Source: an uncultured beta proteobacterium (GTDB lineage Bacteria > Pseudomonadota > Gammaproteobacteria > Burkholderiales > Rhodocyclaceae). From it: DNA of 64,000 nucleotides. Positions 40,408 through 49,555 of the stretch are shown here, one piece after another. The stretch lies in the NCBI GenBank assembly GCA_903848955.1, contig CAINHS010000003.1:1-64000 (forward strand). The letters run 5' to 3'. The translations under genes and the position numbers were made by a program. Every line of letters begins with the position of its first letter. Position 1 is the stretch's first letter. The notes below the pieces were generated by a model. That model was not told the DNA's origin. It was given only the letters and a program-made list of their open reading frames with translations, and made no database searches.

Positions 40408-42549
40408 TCAGGCGTTCAGCGCCGCCACCGCATCGGCGGCACCGCGCATCGCGCCCTCGATGTAGCCGACACCGGTGCAATCGCCGAAGGCATGCACCTT
40501 GAACCCGGCCTGGCGCAACTGATCGGCAACCACGGGGTTGGCGCTGACGCCCTTGGCAACGACGACGTGGTCTGCAGCAATCACCTGGGCCGCGCCGGTC
40601 TTGTCGACAAAGCGCACCGCATCGGCGCCGATGCTGATCTCCGCGGCGCCCGGGAACATGACGACGCCATGCTCCTTCAATTCTTCCAGCACGCGCATGC
40701 GGCGCACCAGCGTCAGCCCTGCGCCGAAGCGGGGAACCTCGTCCACCACGGTCACGGCACGGCCCCGCTCCCTGAGGAATTCGGCCAGTTCGAGGCCGAC
40801 CAGCGAACCGCCGACGATGACCATGCGCTTGCCCAGCGGCATCCACCAGTGGCTCGTGGTGCGCAGCATGTCCAGATTGGAGGTCAGGCCGGTGGCCGCC
40901 GCCAACCGGGTGAGCAGGCGTACCGGCGCGCTGACCTTGCGCGCCAGTTCCGGCGAGGACTGTCCCTGCACCAGGCGCCGCAGGTCGTCACCGCTGAAGA
41001 CGTGGGGCAGTTCGCCGCCGGGAATCGGCGGCATGGTGCGCAAGGGGCCCGTTGCCACCAGCACCGCATCCGGCTTCAAACCGGCCATCAGTTCCGGGGT
41101 GGCGGCGGTGTTGAGGCGCACATCCACGCCTGACTGCCCGATTTCGCGGCGCAGCCACTTGAGCAGGCGCTGGTTGGGCTCGTAGGCCAGGGCAGCGAAT
41201 TGCAGGGTACCGCCGAGGAGCCCGGTTCTTTCCAGCAGGGTCACCTTGTGCCCCTGCTCGTCCAGCCGGCGCGCGGCTTCCATGCCGCCGGGACCGCCGC
41301 CGACCACCACATAGCGCTTGGCTGCAGGCCTGGCGGTGCTGCACAGGTATTCAAGGGCGTTTTCGGAATTGACCGCGCAGCGCACCGGCTCGCGGAAGTA
41401 GATGGCGCTGACGCAGGTGTAGCAGTAGATGCAGGGACGGATGGTCTCCGGCTTGCCCTCGGCCAGCTTGCGCGGCAGGTACGGGTCGGCCAGCAGCTTG
41501 CGGCCCATGGCGAGGAAATCGAAACCTCCGGCGGCGATCCTGGCTTCGCCGACCTCGGGTTCGACGCGGCCCGAGGCGATCACCGGAATCGACACGGCAG
41601 CCTTGATGCGTTCGGCGGCCGGCAGGTTCCATCCGGGAATGTGCGGAATGTTGGATTCCGAGTGCAGCTTCAACTTGCCCGTGTCATGGTAGGAGGTCAC
41701 CGTGATGGCATCGGCCCCGGCAGCCTCGACCATCTTCGCCACCAGCACCGCGTCCTCCAGCTTGATGCCCTTGGCGACGCCGTATTCCTGAGCGTCGATC
41801 TTGACCCATACCGCGAAATCGGGGCCGACCGCCGCCCGCACCGCGCGCAGGATTTCCAGCATGAAGCGGGCGCGGTTCTCCAACGAACCCCCGTATTCGT
41901 CGGTGCGATGGTTCGACTTGGGCGACATGAAGCCGGAAATCAGATAACCATGGCCGCCATGGATTTCGACACCGTCGGCACCCGCTTGTTTGGCGCGCTC
42001 GGCGCCGGCCGCAAACTGCGCCACGACGGTGCGGATGTCGTCCCCGGTCATCACCTTGAACTGCACCTTGGGCATGGGTTTGCCGGTGGCCGCAGCGTGC
42101 TCGAGTTCCTCCTTGGTCCAGACGTCGGTGACCTGCTGGGTTCCGGCGCCTTCGACCCGCGCCGGCAGCGAGGGCACCCACACCGGACGGCCCGCCGCCA
42201 TGTCTTCCACGCTGACCATGCCGCCGTGGTGGATCTGGATCGAGAACTTGGCACCGTGGGCATGCACCGCGTCAGCCACCGCCTTCAGGCCCGGAATGAA
42301 GCGGTCGTCTGAAATCGCAACCTGGCCGGGCTGGTTGCCGCCTGACGGCCAGGCCACGCCGGACACGCCCATGTTCACCAGGGCGACACCACCCTTGGCC
42401 TGTTCCTCATGAAAAGCGCGAATCCGTTCGTCGCAGATGCCGTCCTTGGCCAGGTTGACTCCCATGGCGGTGACGATCATGCGGTTGCGAAGTTCCATCT
42501 TGCCGATGCGTCCCGGCGCCAGCAGGTGGGTATAGGCGGCATTGCTCAT
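40408..42549 (-). CDS. OYE / 2,4-dienoyl-CoA reductase-like flavin, FeS and FAD oxidoreductase
   Basis: N-terminal TIM barrel (HGGHGYLISGFMSPKSNHRTDEYGGS), FeS motif RPCIYCYTCVSAIYFREPVRC, C-terminal VVGGGPGGMEAARRL FAD domain; start MSNAAYTHLLAP. Confidence 0.9.
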   Translation of the reverse strand: MSNAAYTHLLAPGRIGKMELRNRMIVTAMGVNLAKDGICDERIRAFHEEQAKGGVALVNMGVSGVAWPSGGNQPGQVAISDDRFIPGLKAVADAVHAHGAKFSIQIHHGGMVSVEDMAAGRPVWVPSLPARVEGAGTQQVTDVWTKEELEHAAATGKPMPKVQFKVMTGDDIRTVVAQFAAGAERAKQAGADGVEIHGGHGYLISGFMSPKSNHRTDEYGGSLENRARFMLEILRAVRAAVGPDFAVWVKIDAQEYGVAKGIKLEDAVLVAKMVEAAGADAITVTSYHDTGKLKLHSESNIPHIPGWNLPAAERIKAAVSIPVIASGRVEPEVGEARIAAGGFDFLAMGRKLLADPYLPRKLAEGKPETIRPCIYCYTCVSAIYFREPVRCAVNSENALEYLCSTARPAAKRYVVVGGGPGGMEAARRLDEQGHKVTLLERTGLLGGTLQFAALAYEPNQRLLKWLRREIGQSGVDVRLNTAATPELMAGLKPDAVLVATGPLRTMPPIPGGELPHVFSGDDLRRLVQGQSSPELARKVSAPVRLLTRLAAATGLTSNLDMLRTTSHWWMPLGKRMVIVGGSLVGLELAEFLRERGRAVTVVDEVPRFGAGLTLVRRMRVLEELKEHGVVMFPGAAEISIGADAVRFVDKTGAAQVIAADHVVVAKGVSANPVVADQLRQAGFKVHAFGDCTGVGYIEGAMRGAADAVAALNA

Positions 42550-42853
42550 AATTTTTTCTCCAATGTCATTATCATTAGCGGCAATGCCCTCGGGCACGTG
42601 TCTGCTGGCGTCTGATTGATGAAGAGCGACGGCCCTATGGTCGCAGCCCCGTTCGATGCCGACCAGACCCATCCGGACTATATCGAGCGCAATCTTCCGG
42701 AACCGGCCGGTGGCAAGCAGCCAGGGCCACCGCCGGCTGATCTGGTATAAACGCTATAGTGCGGGAATCATCCGGGAAATGCGGCTGTGCCGCTTCACTG
42801 CCCGCCGAGGGGGTCACGGTCGCGCACCGGGCGGCCCTGCCGGAAACCTTCTG

Positions 42854-44515
42854 ATGGCACACATATCCGACATGATCAGCGACCACATCGAGGCCTACCT
42901 CAAGTCCCACGAAGGCAAGGGACTCGCGCGCTTCATCACCTGCGGCAGTGCGGACGACGGCAACAGCACCATGATCACCGGCGCCGCCACCGCCGATGTC
43001 GCCGTGGTCATGGTCGATGCGCGCAAGGGCGTGCTGGTGCAGACCCGCCGCCACAGCTACCTGGCCTCCCTGACCGGCATCCGCCACGTCGTCGTCGTCA
43101 TCAGCGAGATGGACCTGGTCGACTGGTCGGAGCAGACCTTCCGCGCCATCGCCGGGGAATACGCCGCTTTCACCCAAACGCTCGGCTTCACCGACATCAC
43201 CTGCATCCCGATGTCGGCGCTCAAGGGCGACAATGTCATCGCCCGCAGCGAGCACATGGACTGGTACCGCGGCACCACCCTGAGGGGCTACCTGGAAGCC
43301 GTGCCGGTCGATGAGAACCGGCTGCAGAACAGTCCCTTCCGCCTGCCGGTGCAGCGGGTCACCCCGGACTGCCGCGGCATCACCGGTACCATCGCCTCCG
43401 GCATCGTCAGCACCGGCGACCGCGTGCGCATCCAGCCCGCCGGGCGGGAGACGCGGGTGGCACGCATCGTCAGCGCCGACGGCGACCTGGAACAGGCCGT
43501 GGCCGGGCAGTCGATCACGCTGACGCTCGCCGACGAGGTGGACATCTCGCCTGGCGACATCATTTCCACCATCGACGCCCCGGCCAGCGTCGCCGACCAG
43601 TTCGAGGCGACCCTGCTGTGGATGGCCGGGGACCCCATGCTGCCCGGCCGCCGCTACCTGCTGAAGATCGGCGGCCAGACGGTGAATGCCGGAATCGGCC
43701 ACCTCAAGTACAAGCTCAACGTCAATACGCTGGAGCACACGGCGGCGACCAAGCTGGAATTGAACGAGATCGGCGTGCTGAACCTGTCCCTCGACCGCCA
43801 GATCGCCTTCGATCCCTACAAGGAGAACCGCGCGACCGGCGGCTTCATCCTCATCGACCGGATCAGCAACACCACCATCGCCGCCGGCATGATCGACTTT
43901 GCCCTGCGCCGCGCCAGCAACATCCACCTGCAGGCGCTGGACATCGACAAGGCGGCGCGCGCCAGGCTGAAGGGGCAGCAGGGCTGCGTGGTCTGGCTCA
44001 CCGGCCTGTCGGGCTCGGGCAAATCCGCCATCGCCAATCAGGTCGAAAAGAAGCTCTACGCCGCCGGCCGCCATACCTACATCCTCGACGGCGACAACGT
44101 GCGTCACGGCCTCAACAAGGACCTCGGTTTCACCGCCGCCGACCGCGTCGAGAACATCCGGCGCATTGCCGAGGTGGCGAAGCTGATGGTCGATTCCGGC
44201 CTGATCGTGATCACCGCCTTCATCTCGCCCTTCCGCGCCGAGCGGCAGATGGCGCGCGACCTGCTGAAGCAGGGCGAGTTCTACGAGGTATTCGTGGACA
44301 CACCGCTGGCGCTGGCCGAGGAGCGCGATCCCAAGGGCCTGTACAAGAAGGCGCGGCGCGGCGAACTGAAGAACTTCACCGGCATCGACTCGCCCTACGA
44401 GGCGCCGGAGAGCCCGGAGATGGTCATCGATACCACCGCGCTTTCCGCCGAGGAGGCCGCCGATGTGATCATCGGCAGGCTGTCCGAAGCCGGCATGACG
44501 GGCGCCGCGGCGTAG
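42854..44515 (+). CDS. CysN-CysC (NodQ-like) sulfate-activation fusion with internally deleted GTPase domain and intact APS-kinase domain
   Basis: [33 protein letters not shown]: segment between the P-loop and the TGA.TAD motif absent; CysC domain [50 protein letters not shown] intact. Confidence 0.9.
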   Translation: MAHISDMISDHIEAYLKSHEGKGLARFITCGSADDGNSTMITGAATADVAVVMVDARKGVLVQTRRHSYLASLTGIRHVVVVISEMDLVDWSEQTFRAIAGEYAAFTQTLGFTDITCIPMSALKGDNVIARSEHMDWYRGTTLRGYLEAVPVDENRLQNSPFRLPVQRVTPDCRGITGTIASGIVSTGDRVRIQPAGRETRVARIVSADGDLEQAVAGQSITLTLADEVDISPGDIISTIDAPASVADQFEATLLWMAGDPMLPGRRYLLKIGGQTVNAGIGHLKYKLNVNTLEHTAATKLELNEIGVLNLSLDRQIAFDPYKENRATGGFILIDRISNTTIAAGMIDFALRRASNIHLQALDIDKAARARLKGQQGCVVWLTGLSGSGKSAIANQVEKKLYAAGRHTYILDGDNVRHGLNKDLGFTAADRVENIRRIAEVAKLMVDSGLIVITAFISPFRAERQMARDLLKQGEFYEVFVDTPLALAEERDPKGLYKKARRGELKNFTGIDSPYEAPESPEMVIDTTALSAEEAADVIIGRLSEAGMTGAAA

Positions 44516-44534
44516 CGCCCCGCTGCCGGTCCGC

Positions 44535-45323
44535 TCAAGGCAGGAAATCGCCGCCGTTGGCGTCAAGCGTCGCCCCGCTCACCGCGCTGGCGTAATCGGA
44601 GATCAGCATCATCGCCGCCCTGGCGACTTCGTCGTCACTGACGATGCGGCGCAGGGCGAAGTTTGCGGCAATGCCGGCGGCGATCTTTTCCTCGCTGACG
44701 CCCTTTTGTTCTGCCGCCTGGCGCACATAGCCCTGCACCGGTTCGCCCCACATCCAGCCCGGCAGCAGCGTATTGACGCGTATGCCATGCGGCCCCACTT
44801 CGCCGGCCAGATAGGCGGCGAGCACCTTGAGCGCTCCCTTCGACGCAGCGTAGGCGCCCTCCCCGGCGAAGGGACGGCGGATCGCCTGGGTATTGATGAA
44901 GAGGATGGATCCGCTGCCCTGCAGCTTCATCTGCGGGATGACCTCCTGGGTCAGGGTCATGCTGCCGAAGATGTTGGTCTCGAAAACCTCCCGCCAGTTT
45001 TCCAGATCGCAGGTCGACACCGGTTCGAACGGGCCGTGGCAGAAGGCGCTGTTGATCAGCGCGTCGATGCGTCCGAAGCGCGCCAGTGCTGCGCTGACCA
45101 GTTGCCGGCATTGCCCGCGATCGACGATGTCGGTCGGGATTTTCAGAACCTCGCAGTCGGATCGAAGGGCGCGGATGCGGCTCTCGGCATCATCGAGCTT
45201 GGCCGCCGTGCGCGCGGCAACCACCACCGCCCGGGCCCCGGTTCGCGCCGCCTCGACAGCCAGCTTTACGCCCAGTCCCGGTCCTATGCCGGAAACGACC
45301 ACTACCTTGTCTGCCAACAGCAT
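44535..45323 (-). CDS. short-chain dehydrogenase/reductase
   Basis: MLLADKVVVVSGIGPGLGVKLAVEAARTGARAVVVAART; YAASKGALKVL. Confidence 0.9.
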   Translation of the reverse strand: MLLADKVVVVSGIGPGLGVKLAVEAARTGARAVVVAARTAAKLDDAESRIRALRSDCEVLKIPTDIVDRGQCRQLVSAALARFGRIDALINSAFCHGPFEPVSTCDLENWREVFETNIFGSMTLTQEVIPQMKLQGSGSILFINTQAIRRPFAGEGAYAASKGALKVLAAYLAGEVGPHGIRVNTLLPGWMWGEPVQGYVRQAAEQKGVSEEKIAAGIAANFALRRIVSDDEVARAAMMLISDYASAVSGATLDANGGDFLP

Positions 45324-45357
45324 GACTATCTCCTCGTTGATGGTGTTCGACCTGCGC

Positions 45358-46374
45358 TCAAGCCGCCGCCTTGAGCGCCCGCACGACGTCGGCCCAGTGA
45401 CCCGGGTCCGGACAGCGGTTATGGGTGATGCTGACGCTGTCGGCGATGCCCTCCAGGCGGGCGCGCAGCTTGCCGGGAATCTCGTGGCGCTCGCCCACCA
45501 CGGCAACCTCATTCAGAATCTCGTCGCCGATCAGGCCGGTCATTTCGTCCCAGCGCCCTTCCTTCGACAGTCGATTCAGTTCCAGATGGAGATCGCCCCA
45601 GCCATGGCAGGCCAGCGTCGGCAGATAGGCCGGGGTGGATCCGTAGAAGGCCAGTTGCTTGCGGGCGGCAAGCTTCGATGCCGCCAGCGCCTCTTCGCTG
45701 TCCGCGGTGACCACCAGCGTCGCACACATCACCTCGATGTCGCTGCGCCGGCGACCCGCCCTGGCGAGCCCCTTGTGCAAGGCGGGCAGCGTGTTCTCGA
45801 GCAGGGCACGGCGCGTCGTAAACGGGTGGGCGATGAAGCCGTCGGCGACCTCGCCGACCGCGGCCGTCATCAGCGGACCGAAGCCGCCGCAGAAGACCGG
45901 CGGCGGGCCATAGGGATTGGGCCCCGGGTTGAAAGTCGGGATCATCAGGGTGTGGCGGTAGAAGCGGCCTTCAAATTTGAGAGCGGCCTTGCCCTCCCAG
46001 CAGTTCCAGATGGCCTTGATGGCCAGCACGATCTCGCGCATCCGTTCGGCGGGGTGCGACCAGGTGGAACTGAAGCGCTTTTCGATGTGCGGCCTGACTT
46101 GCGAGCCCAGCCCCAGCACGAAGCGGCCGCCGCTGATGGACTGCATGTCGTAGCCCAGGTTGGCCAGATTCATGGGATTGCGGGCGAAGGCGATGGCAAT
46201 GCCGGTCCCCAGACGCAGCGTCGTGGTGTGTTCGGCCGCCACGGCCAGGGTAAGAAAGGGATCGTGCTTGGCTTCGAAGGAAAAACCGCCGTCATAGCCG
46301 ATGTCCTCCAGCTCCTTGTACAGCGTGCGCGCCTGGCGCGGGTCTTCGAGCGGGGCGGTGGTGTAGATCTTCAT
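45358..46374 (-). CDS. LLM-class (luciferase-like, F420-type) oxidoreductase
   Basis: MKIYTTAPLEDPRQARTLYKELEDIGYDGGFSFEAKHDPFLTLAVAAEHTTTLRLGTGIAIAFARNPMNLA. Confidence 0.85.
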   Translation of the reverse strand: MKIYTTAPLEDPRQARTLYKELEDIGYDGGFSFEAKHDPFLTLAVAAEHTTTLRLGTGIAIAFARNPMNLANLGYDMQSISGGRFVLGLGSQVRPHIEKRFSSTWSHPAERMREIVLAIKAIWNCWEGKAALKFEGRFYRHTLMIPTFNPGPNPYGPPPVFCGGFGPLMTAAVGEVADGFIAHPFTTRRALLENTLPALHKGLARAGRRRSDIEVMCATLVVTADSEEALAASKLAARKQLAFYGSTPAYLPTLACHGWGDLHLELNRLSKEGRWDEMTGLIGDEILNEVAVVGERHEIPGKLRARLEGIADSVSITHNRCPDPGHWADVVRALKAAA

Positions 46375-46430
46375 GCTGACGTTTTCATGCACGGCTCGCC
46401 GCGCCTGTACATCTGCACCGGGCCGACGCC

Positions 46431-47210
46431 TCAGGCATCCGGTGTCCCCGGCAGGCCCTGGTAATACACGCCGGCAACCGCTCCGCCATCGACGGCGAGT
46501 TCCGCACCGCACATGAAGGAAGCATCGTCGCCGGCGAGAAACAGGCTGACGCGGGCAACATCCTCCGGCAGGCCTACGCGCTGCAGCGGGATGTTGAGAA
46601 AACGCAGGTTCATTTCTTCCACCGATTGCGCCGCCGTGTTGATCATCGGCGTATTGATTCCGCCCGGATGCACGGAGTTGACGCGCACTCCCTGGTGCCC
46701 GAGTTCCAGCGCCGCCACCTTGGTCAGGCCGCGGATGCCCCACTTGCTGGCGCAATAGGCGCTCAGGCTGTTGGCGCCGCGCAGGCCGTCACTGGAAGAA
46801 ATGTTGATGATGGAGCCCGTGCCGCGGGCAATCATCGCCGGCGCCACCGTCTTGATGCCGAGGAAGGTTCCCGTCAGGTTGATGCTCAGGACCTTCTCGA
46901 ACGCCGCCTTGTCGGTGTTCACCAGTGCCTCGTACATGAGGATGCCGGCATTGTTCACCAGCACGTCGATGCGGCCGTGGCAGCGCAGGGTATCGGCAAC
47001 CAGTTGGCGCCAGCTGTCCTCGTCGGCGACGTCGTGATGGCGATAGCTGGCTGCGGCGCCGATCTCGCCGGCCAGGGCCTCGCCCTCGGCATCGAGCACG
47101 TCGGCAAGCACGACTTTGGCCCCGGCCGCGGCGAAGCAGCGGGCGGTCGCCGCGCCCATGCCGCGCGCGGCGCCGGTAATGATCGCCACTCTGTCCTGAA
47201 GTTGTGTCAT
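46431..47210 (-). CDS. short-chain dehydrogenase/reductase
   Basis: VAIITGAARGMGAATARCFAAAGAKVVLADV; NNAGILMYEAL; YCASKWGIRGLTK. Confidence 0.93.
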   Translation of the reverse strand: MTQLQDRVAIITGAARGMGAATARCFAAAGAKVVLADVLDAEGEALAGEIGAAASYRHHDVADEDSWRQLVADTLRCHGRIDVLVNNAGILMYEALVNTDKAAFEKVLSINLTGTFLGIKTVAPAMIARGTGSIINISSSDGLRGANSLSAYCASKWGIRGLTKVAALELGHQGVRVNSVHPGGINTPMINTAAQSVEEMNLRFLNIPLQRVGLPEDVARVSLFLAGDDASFMCGAELAVDGGAVAGVYYQGLPGTPDA

Positions 47211-47289
47211 GCCTGCTCCCCCGCTGTCAGCCCGGCCGAGCTGACGCCGGCCTGATTTTCCAGACTAGCACCCGCCTCCGGAGCTTGTC

Positions 47290-47307
47290 CTAGTCTGATC
47301 AGACGAA
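47290..47307 (+). promoter_or_regulatory. palindromic operator-like element, site C
   Basis: ctagtctgatcagacgaa, 79 nt upstream of the SDR start at 47210. Confidence 0.65.
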
Positions 47308-47353
47308 CCGGCCGCTGCGGCTGCTGCCGCGTCGTGACGCGGGGATCGCGAGG

Positions 47354-48070
47354 CTATCCGCCGAGGCCCCTGATCAGGTACTGGCTGGTCGGCAGGACAT
47401 CTATCCGGTCCCTGTCGATGAAGCGCTGGCAACTGTCCATCATGGCCTTGTAGTTGCGCTGATATTTCGCCTCGTCGCCGACGGCATCGAAAAAGCTGTA
47501 GCTGTCGGCCATCGCCGTAACGGGAAAGCCTTCCTCGACGATGGCGTCATACACCGGCGCGCCATAGCTGAGTACCCGGATCACCAGATTCTGCACGTAG
47601 AGGAAGGTGCTTTGCGTGTCGATGGCGACCTGCGTATGGCTGTTCTGCCAGATGTCGCGCCAGGCTTCCGGCGTCAGGCGCGCCGGCCGCGCCAGCAGGG
47701 CGACCTGGGCCCATCCCTCGGTGCGCTCGCCGGACCGGGGCGGGTGGCGGATGTTGCGTATCGGCACCGACTCGCTCACCAGATACGCGGCCATGCCCGG
47801 CACGGCGGCCGTCACGGCCTTGTCGAAGGGAGCGCGCAAGGCATCGACGGCACTGTCGACCCAGACCGAAAGCATGGCCTCCGGCTGCGGCCGGGTATTG
47901 ATCAGGCGCAGACCCGAGGCGGCAGCCACCGCGTCATCCCGCACATTGACCTGCAGTGCGCAAGCGCCGAGCGCCAGCAGGCGCTGGGCCAGCACCGTGC
48001 GCAAATGGGCACTGAATTGCTCGGCTGTCATGGCCGGCTCGCGCCAGACCAGGTAGATCACTTTTTCCAC
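47354..48070 (-). CDS. EthD-type dimeric alpha/beta-barrel protein (tandem half repeats)
   Basis: MEKVIYLVWREPAMTAEQFSAHLRTVLAQR and a second RPARLTPEAWRDIWQNSHTQVA half. Confidence 0.6.
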   Translation of the reverse strand: MEKVIYLVWREPAMTAEQFSAHLRTVLAQRLLALGACALQVNVRDDAVAAASGLRLINTRPQPEAMLSVWVDSAVDALRAPFDKAVTAAVPGMAAYLVSESVPIRNIRHPPRSGERTEGWAQVALLARPARLTPEAWRDIWQNSHTQVAIDTQSTFLYVQNLVIRVLSYGAPVYDAIVEEGFPVTAMADSYSFFDAVGDEAKYQRNYKAMMDSCQRFIDRDRIDVLPTSQYLIRGLGG

Positions 48071-48107
48071 AACGTATCCTTTTCAATTCCGCAACGGCAC
48101 AACGCCC

Positions 48108-49322
48108 TTACCTGATGGCGGCGACGCTGCTCAGCATGAGGCTCACCAGCGTCGTCTGGCGCTTCACGCCCGTCTTGGAAAAAATCGAGCGCAAGTGCGC
48201 GCGTATGGTGTTCTTGCGAATTTCCAGCGCCTCCGCGGCCTCGTCCAGTGTCATGCCGTCGGCAAGCAGCAAGGCCAGCCGGGCTTCCGCCGGAGTCAGG
48301 TCGAACAGTTGCCTGACCAGTTCAAAGGAAGGCTGAGACTTTCGCTCGGGATCGCGGATGAACACCACAACGGCAGGACGATGCGGCCCCTCGGACCACT
48401 CGCCGACGGGGATGGGGCGGATCAGCAGGCCAAGTTTCGTCCGCCCCGAGGGCCGGGTCAGCGAGGTTGCTTCGGCAATCGCCGGCTTGCCGGCCGGCAT
48501 CTCAAGCACCAGCCTGATCAGGCGCTGCAACTCGCGGTCCTCGCCGCGATATTCGGCAGTCAGCTGGCCGCGGTTGATGTTGATGCCGTCCTTGTCGTCG
48601 AGGATCTTCTCGGCGATGCTGTTGACGCGCATGACAACGCCTTTTTCATCGAGCACCACGGCACCGACCAGCATGCTGTCCATCGCCGTGGCATACAGCT
48701 TCATTTCGACTTCCATCAGCCCCATGCGTGAATGCAGATTCACGGCGCGCTTGAAATGCGCTATCAGCACCTGGCAAAACGCCTTGTCGGCAGCGGAGAA
48801 ATCCGCTGCCGCGGGTGCCCGTGTGGCACGCAGGCGGAACTCCGTGCCGCCCTCGGCAGTGATATCGGCACCGAGGATGTAGCGGATCTGGTTCGGCTCG
48901 AGGTACTGCTTGAAGAATTCCCCGCTGAGCCAGCGCTTGGCCTCGATCATCTCGTCGATGGTTACCGGCTTGTCGCGCGGCAGGCCGACAAACGGATCCA
49001 GGGAGAATACCGAAAACTGCTTGTACGACGAATCGTAGAGTTCCGCGCCGTTGCCGCCGTCACGGATCACAAGAGCGGCCAGGTTGGCCGCTGCAGGGCG
49101 CAGGATCATGGTGATCCAGTTGGACTTGAGATGGGTTCGCAGGCGCGTCAGGGCGCTGCCCCAGGGAATGGCCTCCATGGGCCCCTGGTAGATCAAGCCC
49201 AGCAGTTCGCTGAATTGCTCAAGCGTGATCTGCATATCCGCCAACAGACGCGCCAGTCCGTCGTTCCCGAACGGGTCGTCGCGCCCGGCCTTGCCAGGCT
49301 TGACGATATCAATAGCAACCAT
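48108..49322 (-). CDS. LuxR-type transcriptional regulator with PAS-like sensor region (TeiR-like)
   Basis: C-terminal LTPAEARLALLLADGMTLDEAAEALEIRKNTIRAHLRSIFSKTGVKRQTTLVSLM HTH; ORF could begin at 49346. Confidence 0.85.
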   Translation of the reverse strand: MVAIDIVKPGKAGRDDPFGNDGLARLLADMQITLEQFSELLGLIYQGPMEAIPWGSALTRLRTHLKSNWITMILRPAAANLAALVIRDGGNGAELYDSSYKQFSVFSLDPFVGLPRDKPVTIDEMIEAKRWLSGEFFKQYLEPNQIRYILGADITAEGGTEFRLRATRAPAAADFSAADKAFCQVLIAHFKRAVNLHSRMGLMEVEMKLYATAMDSMLVGAVVLDEKGVVMRVNSIAEKILDDKDGININRGQLTAEYRGEDRELQRLIRLVLEMPAGKPAIAEATSLTRPSGRTKLGLLIRPIPVGEWSEGPHRPAVVVFIRDPERKSQPSFELVRQLFDLTPAEARLALLLADGMTLDEAAEALEIRKNTIRAHLRSIFSKTGVKRQTTLVSLMLSSVAAIR

Positions 49323-49555
49323 GGCGCCTCCCCCTCTCTGGAACAAAAATCAAGGCGCGCCCGGCATGTTGTGCTTTCTGCCCGCCTCTTGCCCAAGAGC
49401 GGAAGGGTAAGCAAGAACGCTGACGAAGGCAAGCCCGAGTATTGAAGGCGCATGCGGCATGGCGGCTTGCCGTGACCCGGCGCGTTAGCGGCTTCGACTA
49501 TACTCGCGCGTTTTTCGGAAGCCGCAGCGCCGACACGGGCGCAGGCGAAGACACT

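Noticed and set aside
42664-42681. Possible eighth palindromic element (reverse complement atagtccggatgggtctg)
   Set aside because: Only the left half-site matches; the right half GACGAT is absent, so it is not counted with the seven sites.
42619-42750. 43-codon [46 protein letters not shown] upstream of CysN-CysC
   Set aside because: Too short to support without homology or a ribosome-profiling signal; kept only as a note.
42635-44566. 643-aa minus ORF opposite CysN-CysC
   Set aside because: Antisense of a clear homologous gene; His/Asp/Val-rich composition with no motif.
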